In this document: piece after piece, positions 37,201 through 48,324 of the stretch | Layout: the number at the start of each line of letters is the position of its first letter | Position numbering within the stretch: position 1 is the first letter of the stretch | Source: Nissolia schottii | Lineage: Eukaryota > Streptophyta > Magnoliopsida > Fabales > Fabaceae | Length of the DNA stretch: 64,000 nucleotides | Direction: 5' to 3' | NCBI GenBank assembly: GCA_003254905.1 | Contig: QANU01099453.1 | Location: 105,245-169,244, forward strand | Translations under genes and position numbers: made by a program | The notes under the pieces: generated by a model | Told to the model about the DNA's origin: nothing | What the model saw: the letters and a program-made list of their open reading frames with translations, nothing else | Databases searched by the model: none

Positions 37201-38371
37201 ATGAAAAAAAATCTATATTTTCCAATTTTATAATTTCCTCTTCTACATGAGATTGTTAGATTTTTGTGGAATTTAAAATATTTTGAATCGTGAAAAGACA
37301 ACCTTATACCCTTAACAATTATCACAACCGTTGGATAACCACCACCAACCGCCTAACAACTACTATCAACCACCGTCAACCCGCAACATACCACCGTCAA
37401 CTAGTAACAACCACTGCTCGTACTCTCAATATAATATTTTTTACACAAACATTTAAACATGCTTTGTTACGTCTACAGTGACGACTTTTATACCTATCAA
37501 CGCAAAGTTTTACATATAATTAAATGTCTATATAAAATAATTTTACACTAACAATGACAAATAAAATCAAAATAAATTATCTACATTTTAATCCATAACA
37601 GTCATCATACTGCAAAGAGTTGATCCTTGTTAAATTATATATTAATTAGGTTGTTAATTGACATGTTGTATCGTACATAAATTTAATTGAAATAATTTGT
37701 TCCGTGTTACTTACTTTTTCTTTTCCTCAATAGCGGCCATTTTAGGCAAATGCACAATAATTAAGAAAGACATTAAATAATATTAATTTAAGTCACTATG
37801 ATTAGTCTAGTGATGAAGAATTTGAGTAATATGTATAAAGTTTTAAAGTTAAATCTCATTGCGATCAATGTAATTTTTAAAGTATAAAATAAATAATATT
37901 AATTTTATAAAAAAAATAAATTTAATTTATTAAAGTATCATTTGTTTATTTATCTTCCTCTGTTAAATACTCATATTTTCATTAAGTTTATATCCACTAA
38001 ACCTCCCTTCACTAAGGGTAAAATTGTTGTATAAAAATTAATTATACATTAAAATGTTAAAGCAACTACTAATATGAAATGATTTAATTTTTTTAAATGG
38101 ATTATTATTGAAAAACGGATGGAGCATTAGTGAGATAATGTCGATTTTGTTAAATGAAACTCATACGAATAGGGTGTGTTTAAGAGTATTTAGTTCCTTT
38201 GGTTTTGTGAGAATTAAAATGCATTATTTCAATTTATTAGATCCATATTATACATGCCCAGATTTTATTAATTAACGGATAGCACTTACTAGTAACATAA
38301 AATAAAACCCACTACCAAGATGTTGATTTGACAGGAAAGGCGGGCTCGTGTTTACATGTATGAAAAAAAAA
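34261..38371. other. AT-rich intergenic region
   Basis: No gene was recognised. A GC-richer patch at about 35030-35310 shows CACC/CGCC repeats without a convincing reading frame. A pyrimidine-rich stretch covers 36160-36420, and a minisatellite follows it. A CAACC-rich patch lies at 37310-37420. The remainder is A/T-rich filler. Confidence 0.5.
36461..36820. repeat. Degenerate minisatellite of AATGTTTGTTTA units
   Basis: The word AATGTTTGTTTAT and variants (AATGTTTATTTAT, AAATGTTTGCTTAT, AATGTTTGTTGAT) recur about every 20-30 bp, alternating with GTGTGGT or GTGGTGT words. More such units appear near 36945-36980. At least ten diverged copies are seen. Confidence 0.65.
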
Positions 38372-39074
38372 ATTAAATATGTTTTTAATCTTTATAAAAT
38401 TAAAAATTTTATACTTGGTTGCCGAAAAAAAAATTTCGTTAGGAATAAGTCCCTAAAAAAATTGGTAGGTTTTAGTCCTCAGCATTAGAAGGAGATGTTA
38501 AGTGTTGATATGACCGTTAAATGTGCCACGTGGCACATCACGTGATAAGCACGTGACAAACTCATCCACCAAAAACTTGACCCACCCACGACCCATGACC
38601 CATGTTTATTAAAAAAAAAACAAAAAAAATAGTTTCTCTCTCAGCCTGTTGTCGAGGTGGGTGAGGAGAGGGACAAAGGAGAGGGATTTAGGGGAGGAGG
38701 TTGAGGGAGAAGTCAAGGCGGCGGAGGGAGGAGCAGGGGGAGATGGACGCGTCGGGGAGGGTGGAAGAGACGAGGTTGTTTGGGAGGTGGAGGTGGCTGA
38801 GGGAGGGAGGTAAGAGGTTTTTTTTTTCCTTTTAAATGAGCATGGGTTATGGGGTCATGGATGGATCGGATTTTGGGTGGATGGGTTTGTCATGCATGTT
38901 ACGTGACTTGCCACGTAGCATATTTAACGGTCACGTCAACACTTAACGTCTCTTTCTAATGACAGGGATTAACACCTACTAAATTTTGTTTTTTCAGGAA
39001 CTAATTTGTAACGAAAATTTATTCGGGGATCAAACACAATTTTTAATTTTACAGTGACTAAAAATATATTTAAT
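38372..39074. mobile_element. Long-TIR Pack-MULE carrying an LRR gene fragment
   Basis: The two ends are inverted copies for about 195 bp. The left begins ATTAAATATGTTTTTAATC and the reverse-complemented right end begins ATTAAATATATTTTTAGTC. Further matches run through AAGTGTTGAYRTGACCGTTA and a CCACGTGGC or CTACGTGGC core. Flanks are A-runs, so a target-site duplication cannot be defined. The centre, read on the minus strand, encodes leucine-rich repeats (separate entry). There is no transposase, so the element is non-autonomous. Confidence 0.75.
38641..38813 (-). pseudogene. Captured leucine-rich-repeat receptor fragment
   Basis: On the minus strand the MULE interior reads LPPSLSHLHLPNNLVSSTLP, then CSSLRRLDFSLNLLP and a stop. 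After a frameshift it continues KSLSFVPLLTHLDNRL. This follows the plant LRR pattern LxxLxLxxNxLxxxLP, with about three repeats. The spacing resembles the N-terminal LRRs of HAESA-like receptor kinases. The frameshift and lack of start, transmembrane and kinase parts make it a non-coding capture. Confidence 0.65.
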
Positions 39075-40430
39075 AAAAAAAACACAATATATTAAGAATG
39101 GTATTCGCTTAGACCCCTAACCATACACTGGAATTAAAAAAAAAATAAGAAAAGTTAAAAAATTAAAAACTAACTTGTTAGAATATCATAAATGTTAGGA
39201 ATTAAAATGTAAGCAAATGTTTTTTTTAAGGAGCTAAAATGTTAACTTGCAATTTTTTGAAGGACAAAATGTATATTAACTGTTAATGTTTTTCAATTAA
39301 TTTATAAATATTGTAATTTATTAATTAGTGTAATAATTTGTTTTTAAACAATGAATGAGTAATAACAAAAGGTATTGAATTTATAAAATTAAGCATAATT
39401 TTCTTTTTTAAAAAAACCTTGGACATGTGCCCCCCTTTATTCATAAAAATAAAAGAAAGAGAGAATGGTTTGAAACATATCACGTGTAGAGAAATATTTG
39501 TGAGTTAATATGTGTTCTATGAACACTATGAATTATTGATTTGAAGTATTTTTTATATTTTTTAAATGCTTAAAATTAAAATTAATGATTTATAATGTTC
39601 ATAAAATACACATTAAATATATTTCATCAACACACGTATTTTTCTTAAACGTGTCCATTTATTAGCAACATAGTAATTTTTTGTCAAGACTTTTCCCTTT
39701 GACCTATAATAATTTTAAATAGCATTCGCTATATCAAAGCAAGGTTGGATTGTTCTTGTTTTATGTCGTGGAAATTGCTCTTAAGAACTATTCCGCTAAT
39801 AAGAAATGATAAATTTTAAAATAATTTTAAAACAGCTACATTTTTAAGTGTTTAAAATTTATTCTAATTTTTGTGAGTTGGATTATAATAAAGTTGTCCC
39901 AAATGATTGTCTCACGTACCATTACTCCATTTTAATTGATTTAAGTTGATTTATTTTTCATGTTTTTGAAGCTCGTTGTATTAATTAGTTCACATATCAT
40001 ATGTCTGTGCATCCTTCTCAAACCTTAATTTCATATAGCTAGACATGCTAGCTTTCCGAAACAAAGGCATTATAATTGGAAGAATATAAGCATGTAATAC
40101 GCACGCAAGAAGGAGATCGAATAACGAGCTGTTAAATATATAATATCAAATCGCCAAAAATAGGGATTCCATTTAATAATTTTGTTGCTCTATCCTGCAA
40201 GAAACGTTCTCTCCTTCAAAGACCATGTAAATATGATGATGGACCTATACGGTTGAGGAAACTAGGGCAAAACGACGCAGCAGTTACACCCACCGAGACA
40301 GTATTCGCGTATAAATATTTTGCAGTTCGAATCAATGAACAAATTGGAGGACAACAAAAAGGGAGAGCACAAGCATTATTTTAGTAGGCATTGACGCACA
40401 GGCCCGCCCCCTCCCCAGAAACTATTGAGT
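39075..40430. other. Intergenic region downstream of the first PME gene
   Basis: AT-rich DNA with no recognised gene. The part nearest 40430 is the presumed 3' UTR of the pollen-type PME gene. Confidence 0.5.
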
Positions 40431-42436
40431 TCAGTTTTTCTTTTTCTTGGGGGAGGTTGCAGCGGCAACTTTAGCAGGTATGCCAGGGAAGTAAGGGATC
40501 TTAGTAACCCTGATCCAGTCATCTCCGTGGAAGAAAGTCGACGGCAAGAAGTTAACCGCTCCCTGAGATGTGAAGTTGCTCTTCACTCCCTGCCACTTGA
40601 CGCGCTTGCTCTTGTTGGCTCCGGGCCCGCGGTTGTTGAACTCCGCGTAGAAGCACGTGTCCATTCCGGTTTGGCCCTCTGGTGTCTGCCATGGGAGGTA
40701 ACCGTCGGGCTGGATCAGGTCGTCAATGTAGGTGTCGATGAAGACGGTTCTCGAGAAGTTCTTCCACGGGCGGGCGAGGTAGGCCTTGTTGTCGAACCTG
40801 ACTGGGAAGTATTTGGGATCTGCCACGATGGCACCGCCTTGGATGACGATGCCTGATGGCTGGTACCTCTCTTTCCTTCCCTGTGCGGTCACGATGCACT
40901 GCTGGTTCTGCATTGGCTTCCTCACCACGAACGTGCATTTCTGGAAGACGGCCACGGCGTCCCCGAAGACGAAGTCGATGGTGCCGGAGATGATGCAGTC
41001 CCTGTAGTACTGACGCATGGCGTGGGCGTACAGCGTGTCTTGGTAACCGTCCATTCTGCACTTGTAGAAGATGGACTTGTCGGCTTGCACCCTGATGGCC
41101 ACTGCTTGATGCTTCTCTGCACCTGCGGAGTTCTCAAACCCAACTCCAATGGCAGAGAAGTAATCTCCTTGAACAGCTGCATCCATGCATGGTTTAGTGT
41201 TTAGTTAAGATCATTGATTAATAATATATTCTGTATACGTACATGCATTAGATTTAGCCACTAATAAATTAACTAACGTACCAACGGTGGCGGTTCTGTA
41301 GGTGTTAACCCCATCGATGAAGTTCTTGTTGCCAGTGATGCGGGTCTTGTTGGAACCATCGCCGACGAACACGACGTGAGTCATGCTCTTGTTAACTTGG
41401 ACGTACTCTGCGTAGATGCCCTCCTTGATGTGGATGATGAACGGCTTCGTGTTCTTCACCGGCACCTTCTTCAACGCCTCGGTGATGGTCTTGCAGTGTC
41501 CGCTCCCGTCCTTCGCCACGACCACGTTAGCCTTGATCAATTTGGGACTAACGGCTGCCTTGCCAAGAAGCCTGCGAGCAGCGACGCGCTCCTCGACCCA
41601 TTGGGGAAGCTCGAAGTCGTCGTCGTCGTCCCCTTCCTGGAAGAGGCGGCGGCCGGTGGTGGCGGGGTGGGGTCCGCCGCGCATGTCGACGAGGGTCTTG
41701 TAGAGCTCGTTGATGATGGCGAGGCCGTTGCTGCTCATGTGCATGGCAGTCTGCAGCGCCTCCTTCATCTTCTGGCCCGCGTCGCTCGTGGTGTTCTCGA
41801 ACCCGTCGATGCACGTCTCTTGGTACGTGATGGCACCGCTGAGCCACACCTTCAAGCTGGTCAGGATGTTGTCAAGGTTGTTCAGGTCAAACTTCCCCAA
41901 CTTGTCCAGCGACCTCGTGAACTCCCCGATGGAGAGGTCCATGAGTTGCTTGCACGACTCCAGTGCCTGTTAGTTAGTCAGTTATAACAGAAATAAAAAA
42001 TGGTTATTAATGGTCTATATATACTTTTAGATTTTTGATACATGTCCGTAATAACTAAATGAGTGGAAACCTCTTTTGTCCTTGGGTCCTTCTCAGCGTC
42101 CTGCAACATCTGGCTCTTCTCGAGGCCCTCGCTGATCCGCTTGATGGTGACGTTGAAGGCGATCTTGATGAGCTCCCTTGGATCGGTGGTGTTGTGGCCC
42201 TCGGCGGTCAAGCTTTCCTCGCATTCCGCCCTGTAGTCCGTGGGCTGGCAAATGGTCTTCACCGCCTTCACCGACGACGCCACTGAGGACTTGCCGTCTT
42301 TGGCGTCGTCGTTGGCCTTGTTCCTGTTTCCCACTGTTACACTAACCGTGACGGCCACCACCATTGCCACCAGTAAGAAGGTAGAGACGCCTATGATGGC
42401 CACTCTCTTATTCTTCCGCGAATCTCCCCCAGCCAT
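40431..42436 (-). CDS. Pectinesterase/pectinesterase inhibitor, VANGUARD-like pollen type
   Basis: This type-I PME de-esterifies wall homogalacturonan. Exons are 42436-42071, 41966-41282 and 41176-40431 (intron phases 0 and 1), encoding 598 aa. The N-terminus is basic followed by a membrane segment at about residues 12-35 (VAIIGVSTFLLVAMVVAVTV). The PMEI domain spans about 55-210 with the CQPTDYRAECEESL start. A processing region follows (RRLF, then an acidic run GDDDDDFE and ARRLLGK). The catalytic domain starts around 235 (VVAKDGSG). Catalytic residues are Asp397 in GYQDTLY and Asp418 in DFVFGDA, plus Arg in LARPW. The tail is Lys-rich (PKKKKN). The three-exon layout and motifs resemble VANGUARD1-type pollen PMEs, from memory. 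Its coding GC is higher than its PME neighbours. Confidence 0.93.
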
Positions 42437-44346
42437 TTTGAATTGATGAGCAGCTCCCAGTTAAACAACACCTTCCTTTAAATTAAGAGAACAATAGATT
42501 AATTAGTAACGAATAATGTACATTAATGTGATTGGGTTTCGTTAAGCAAATCAATGGACATATATGATTGGATTAATTAATGCTGAGACGTACAGGGGGG
42601 AAAAAGATGAAGGAGCCGCTCGGAAGGGAAAGGGAAAAGGGCTTGCTTGCTCACGCGGTGCAATCCTCCGTCGAAGCCCTCCGGAGAGTGCGTCTTCGTT
42701 ATTCCAATGCCAAATTATATATGTGTGTTTATTTATATTTAGACCCGAAGAAGAACGGAGTTCAAAATTGGTTATTTCTGTTGTGAAAATGTGAGGCCGA
42801 GTCAAAAGTTACCTCTTTTTTTTTTTCTAAAAACAGAAGGGACGTGGCAAATGCCACACCATATTTGGCAAAGCTTTATTGGGTAGTAAATTGGAGACAG
42901 GGGAAGGGAAGGCCTTATTTGCCGTTTATTCAAATCAATTGCCCGAAATTTTGTCCCTTGCCATTTGTTGACTTGTGTTCTCTCTTCCATGCGCAATTTC
43001 TGCCTTACACGGCTTTTACCCGCTTTTACGTTAATTAACTTTCAAAAAGTACTCTACGCAAAAAAAAATAAATAAATAAATAAAAGGCCTAATGTAATGG
43101 GCGTCGAAATATAACATGAGTGTGACACCATGGCACATGAGTTAGCAATGAAAAAACATACTGCAATTTGTCCAGTCATTGGCTTGAGTTTTTTTTTGGC
43201 CATAATTGGTATTAGAGTAAATAAATGTGTTTTATTTTATCATTTATTTTCTCTCTTTTAAAATAGTAGTTCACTTTTTTTTATTATGCGGATATTAAAA
43301 AAAATTGAAAAATGTGATAGTAAAAAAAAATTATATTATTTTATTCAATTATCCTTATTTATAATAAACACTTAAAGTTATTGTAATAAATAAGTATAAG
43401 AGTGAGAAAGTTTATTGAATGAGTCCATGTTTAAAAAATAAATAATTAATGATATCTAAATTGTGGACAACTATATAAAATAGACCAAAATAAGAAGATA
43501 TCAACTATTTTTAAACGGATATTTACATGTATATAATTAACATCAAAAATGCTATATGTACACCTAATTTAATACACTCATACATACACCATTAATAATG
43601 ACCAAACTTTATTTTCATGAGTGCACAAACATTACAAACTTATAGATGATATTCTCAATTATACTTAATTAAGTGCACAAACATTACATGCATTAAAACA
43701 CAAACTTTATGTATATAAGTATATAGTATATGTATGATGTATATTTTTTGGTATACGTGGAGGAGGACTCAATTAACATTTAGTTCGTAGTTTTGTTAGT
43801 TAAAGTCAGATATGATGGTTAATAAGAGTTGGTTAGAATTGGCGCCACTACGGCATTGCCAATGCTATGTATATAAGCTGAAATGCTTTCCAGAATTAAT
43901 AAAAATTCTCATTCTTCCAAATCATGCCATAAACATCAATATAGTCTCGGGTGAGATAAATCGCTTCCACTCCTTCTTCGAAACCTGCTACGCTATCCAC
44001 GATTCTCGCAGAAGCCTCTTGAATCCAATTAGTTCTCGAGTTTCTTTCTGTGATTCCACTCGGTAGTAGAGTTTCATTACCACGAAATCTCGCTTCTTGA
44101 GTTTCCTTCTCAATTAAGATTTTGTAGATTTTAATCGGCGTTGTGTGGTTGATCATCTAGCCTATGCCATTTACGAATATGACATATTCTGAGGTTTCAT
44201 CACAAACTTATTATAATTTTGAATTGGTGAGTTATATATACAAAAGAAGAAAAAAAATCAAGTAACTTTAACCACTTGATTATTACAACAGTAGAGGAAA
44301 CAAGAACGAAACCTTATTTCCACAATATTTTTTCCAATGCATAAAT
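42437..44346. other. Intergenic region between the first two PME genes
   Basis: No gene was recognised. A GC-richer stretch at 42590-42680 lies in the upstream region of the pollen-type PME. An ATAA repeat sits near 43070. Near 43620-43700 the word GTGCACAAACATTACA recurs twice. A small minus-strand frame at 44156-43896 has no recognisable similarity. Confidence 0.45.
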
Positions 44347-46457
44347 TCAAAATAAATCAGCAGAGTATGGCACTCCAGTAGCAGGCAACCAAGCACCACC
44401 AAATATGAAATTAGAAACCGTGAAATTGAGTGCATCTATGGCACCCAACACATTGTAACCTGTCCAGGCAACCCTATTACTAGTATTAGACCCTGGTCCC
44501 CAATTATCAAATTCAGCATAATAAAGGGTGTCCAATGCAAAGTCCCCTGACCAAGCAATCCAACCCGCAGGATTAATCAAACTATCCATAAAAGATTGAA
44601 TGTAAATCGTTCGCGAATACTGCTTCCACGGCCTCCCTAGGTACGTTTTTGTGGTGCCATTGCTAGTGGCTAAGTCACTTGCCGCGGTTATGGTACAATT
44701 TTGCATGGAGGTGCCTGTGTTTTGGTTCACATCAGTGCGGCCTTGTGCTGTGATGGCGTTGAATTGATTGACTAATGGGAGCCTTGGGTATATGTTACAG
44801 TCTTGAAAAACAACAGCCGCATTACCAAATATAAAATCAACCGTACCATAAATGTCACAGTTTTTGTAGAATTGCCTAAGAGAATGAGTGTATAAGGTGT
44901 CTTGGTACCCTTCGAAGCTACAATGATAGAATGCAGAGAGGTCTGCCCCGCTTCTAAGGGCTACTGCCTGGTGATTGATTGCTCCGGCGGTGTTCCGGAA
45001 TGTCATGTTCACCGCCACAAAGCCTTGTGCTACCACGGCTGAAATGTGAAAAAGTGAAGCTTGCTTATGAATTAATTTTACTCTCTTATTCAAATCCAAT
45101 GAAAGAAGGTGGTTTTGATTGTAAGTAAACAACGAAAGGAAGCAAAGAGAGGTATAATATATTGACTAGTGCATGTCAAAGAAACCGAAAGTATTCACTA
45201 GGGTGTGAACTTAAAATCTTAAGGAACTTATATTTTACACTAAATATACCTCATTGCACGTGGTTTGGATTAGTTATCAATTTAATTGTTATGCGAAATT
45301 TGAATCAACTTTTTAGTTAATTTTTAATATTGATCAATAGATTTAAATCCCAAAAAAGATAAACAAGTACACTAAGACCGTCATGACTCAATAATGTTTG
45401 GTACATAAAGATCATATATATCTCATTAAGATCACTCAAAAGAAAATTCAGTAGAACAAAATCTGTTAGTCATTTGTGTACATGATATAAAAAAAGTAAA
45501 ATAAAAATGCTGAAGAAACTTTAGATGAAGCTTACCAAATGTAGCAGAATTGAAGGTTGTCCAGCCTTCAACCACGCTCCGATTACCGGTGATAACGGTG
45601 TGGTTAATACCATCACCAATCATCATCAAGTACTGCTTGTTTTTTGGAATAGAAACATACTCTTGATACACTCCCGCCACCACGTATATGACAAAGTAAC
45701 CATTGCCACCACCGGTGTTGTTGGGGGCAGCCGCAACGGCATCGTTGATAGTGGTGTAGTTCCCAGAGCCATCTGGATTCACCACCACCATTTGGCCCAC
45801 AACAACGTTGTCAGGAACAGAATCAAGCAGCTTCCTTCCCCTGCTTCTAATAACCTCGTACAGCCTCTGTCCCCCCCACTTGTGACCATTCCTTTGTGCT
45901 CTTGTGCTCCCTGCCCAACCCCGCTTGAAGAGTGCAAGAGATATGCTGCAAAACTTGGTTCCGTTGGAAATTTGGCTTAGCAAGTCATCGCCAGTGCTTG
46001 TGGTGGCTGCTTCTTGGAGGCTCTCTACGCATGTTTCAAGGTTGGTCACAGTAGCACTGAGCACGCTGTGCAAGTTTTCGGCCTCGGAACCGTTCAGGGT
46101 GTTAGTGGAATTGATGCTTTTCAGGGTCCTAGCCCAGAAATCCACGTTCAACTCAGCCATGAGGCGGCAATCTTGAAGCCCAAGCTTTGCCGAATCGGAG
46201 AGATTTGAGTGAGATTTGAGGTGTTTAGAGACCAGTGAGAGGAAGTTTTTGGACGACGACAATGATTTTTTCGCGAAAAACCGGCCATTGTTGTGTATGT
46301 CACCACGGCCTTTGGAAGGTGAACTGGATTTGCAGAATGCTGGATAAGGTGTCAGGTTGCAAACGGTGTCGTCGGAGGAAGAGGCCAAGTTGGAGAAAAT
46401 CGTGAGGAGAATAGAGACCGTGGTGAATATGCTTAGGGGGAGATTGGAAACAGCCAT
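44347..46457 (-). CDS. Pectinesterase/pectinesterase inhibitor (paralog 1)
   Basis: Two exons, 46457-45536 and 45038-44347, with a phase 1 intron, encode 537 aa. A hydrophobic signal peptide (LPLSIFTTVSILLTIFSNLA) precedes the PMEI domain. The PMEI domain spans about 33-190, with TVCNLTPYPAFC and LQDCRLMAELN. The subtilase-type processing motif RKLL follows (GRKLLDSVPDN). The catalytic domain runs from about 230 (VVVNPDGSGNYTTI). It has Gln331 (HQAVALRSGAD), Asp354 (GYQDTLY), nucleophile Asp375 (TVDFIFGNA) and Arg in LGRPWKQYSR. The mature enzyme would act in the apoplast on pectin. It resembles the Arabidopsis PME7/PME20/PME41 group, from memory. It is about 75-80% alike by eye to the paralog at 50405-52657. 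It appears intact. Confidence 0.95.
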
Positions 46458-48073
46458 GGTGAACTTGATATGATGAGGGTTGATCGATGGAATTCATGAA
46501 ACCAAATATGTTTTGTCTATATATATAACTTGCTAGGGACAGTTCAATTTTCTACTCAAAATACTATTGTTTTCTTCACTTATATTTAGTTTAATTTTAA
46601 AATCCAGGAGGAAACAAAATGTTAGGAGCTAGCCCCATAATGCGCTATGTATGCATGTGATCATGGCCGCAATAGTAGGTGATAATTTTGCATTCTAGGC
46701 CTCCTCAACTAATTAATTTTTTTTTATGAAATAAGCTTAAAAAGAAAAATGTTATTTGTACTCATTTATATATAAGGCACTGCGTTTCACACCAATATAA
46801 TTTAACATTACACACTAATTATGAGCATGCAAAAATTAAGGAATCAACATATATTAATGTAACATTTAATTTGAGATTGATCTTTTATGTATTTGAAGTG
46901 TTTATAATCTCTATAAATACAAATCTCACGTGACCACATAAAGTATAATTAGAGGGACTTTGTAGGGATCTCAGAGAATGCTAGCTCGGGATCATCATCA
47001 ACCACTGTGGAATGCCAGCTTAAAGGCTGAAGCCTAACCTCCACTATCCGAATCCGAATTTGGGTTCTGGGTAATATCAATCCTCATCTCGAATTACCCG
47101 CAAACACTACTCAAAACACTCGCGTTTTCTTGACTTAGCTAATTTTGAAATTCAGGAAGAAAAAAATATATTGTTAGTAGCTAGCAGGATATATTCACGT
47201 ATGCATGTGAGACAGCAATAGCTGATAATATTATATTTTGCACCTCTTGCAGCCGTAGCATCTCAACAAATTATATTTTTGTATGCATTGAATTGAATGT
47301 CGAATAAATTGTGTTGTGGACATGATTACATTAGCCACTTATGTTACGTTTTAGAGCTTAAAGTCAAAAAGGCTAGGTACAGAAAGCTAAAACGGTGATT
47401 GATAATGAAAGAAAACGCAAGAAAGGGCGACCGAGTACCTGAAGACGCAAGATAGAGTCATACTTTTTAAGAGAAAGATCGTGGTTAAGAAGGAAGGGAA
47501 AAGAAAAAAAGAGTATATTTTCTGCTATACATGCCACGTTACACGTAACTGCAGGAATTCAGAAACTATAGAATCACGTTAGATATTAAATTTTATGCAC
47601 CATATTTTATACGGTTATATATATATATAATGTCTTATATTCACTATATTAAAAGTTTTATGGTTAGTGGACAGAAATTAATCTCTGGTCATATTAATTA
47701 ATATCAACTTCTAATATAAATTCTAAAACAAGTTCAAATATCAAATGTTTGTTACGTAACCATTTCTATATAATTATCTTCATGTAATGAACGTAATGAT
47801 TATTTTGGAAGCATTATCATTTAATTCAAAAGAAAAATATTATGAAAGAATCTTAACTTTAAGTGTAAAATAATTTAAGGTTTTAGACTTTCTGGTAATG
47901 CCAAACCAAACTAGTGTATGAGTTTTTAATATAGTTAAAATATAGCTTTGGCTCTTCCACGTGTCATCAATTTTGAATTCCTTACGCAATATTTTTTTTT
48001 GAAAATAAGTAAATTCTTAAATGTGAAATGTTTTGTAGATCAATTTTTTTTCTTCACTTGTTTATCCTAGAAT
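46458..48073. other. Intergenic region between PME paralog 1 and the PME relic
   Basis: It contains the promoter of paralog 1, then AT-rich DNA. A GC-richer patch at about 46970-47130 has no reading frame of note. No gene was recognised. Confidence 0.45.
46518..46527 (-). promoter_or_regulatory. TATA box of PME paralog 1
   Basis: A TATATATATA run lies about 60 bp upstream of the ATG, preceded on the coding strand by CTAGCAAGT. The same CTAGCAAGY-TATATA arrangement occurs upstream of the paralog at 52657, so the core promoter is shared. Confidence 0.65.
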
Positions 48074-48324
48074 TCAAAGTAACCAAGAAAGTATGGCACT
48101 CCAGTAGCAGGCAGCCAAACACCACCTTGTATGAAATTAGAAACTGTAAAATTGCATAAGAGAATGAGCGTATAATTAAGCTGCCCTAGTATCCTTCGAA
48201 GCTAACAAAGATAAAATGCATACATGGCTTCCTCGCTTTTGAGAGCTACTGCTTGGTGATTGATTGCTCCAGCTGTGTTACGAAATGCCATGTTTCACCA
48301 CCACAAAACCTTGTCCAACCACGG
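48074..48324 (-). pseudogene. Internally deleted relic of a pectinesterase second exon
   Basis: Read on the minus strand, the start of exon 2 (splice acceptor, a VVGQGFV-like segment, FRNTAGAINHQAVAL) is followed by sequence up to the QDTLY region. It then jumps directly to the C-terminal end (NFTVSNFIQGGVWLPATGVP). Compared with paralog 1, about 446 bp is missing, removing the catalytic centre. Further indels break the remaining frame. No first exon was found upstream. Confidence 0.88.

Noticed and set aside
40425-41987. Long + strand frames opposite the pollen-type PME (for example 40425-40856 and 41376-41987)
   Set aside because: They are antisense shadows of GC-rich PME exons. Their translations show no domain, while the minus strand encodes a complete PME.
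43896-44156. 86-aa minus-strand frame that looked organelle-like
   Set aside because: I could not match it to any plastid or mitochondrial protein, and nothing around it supports a gene. It is left unannotated.
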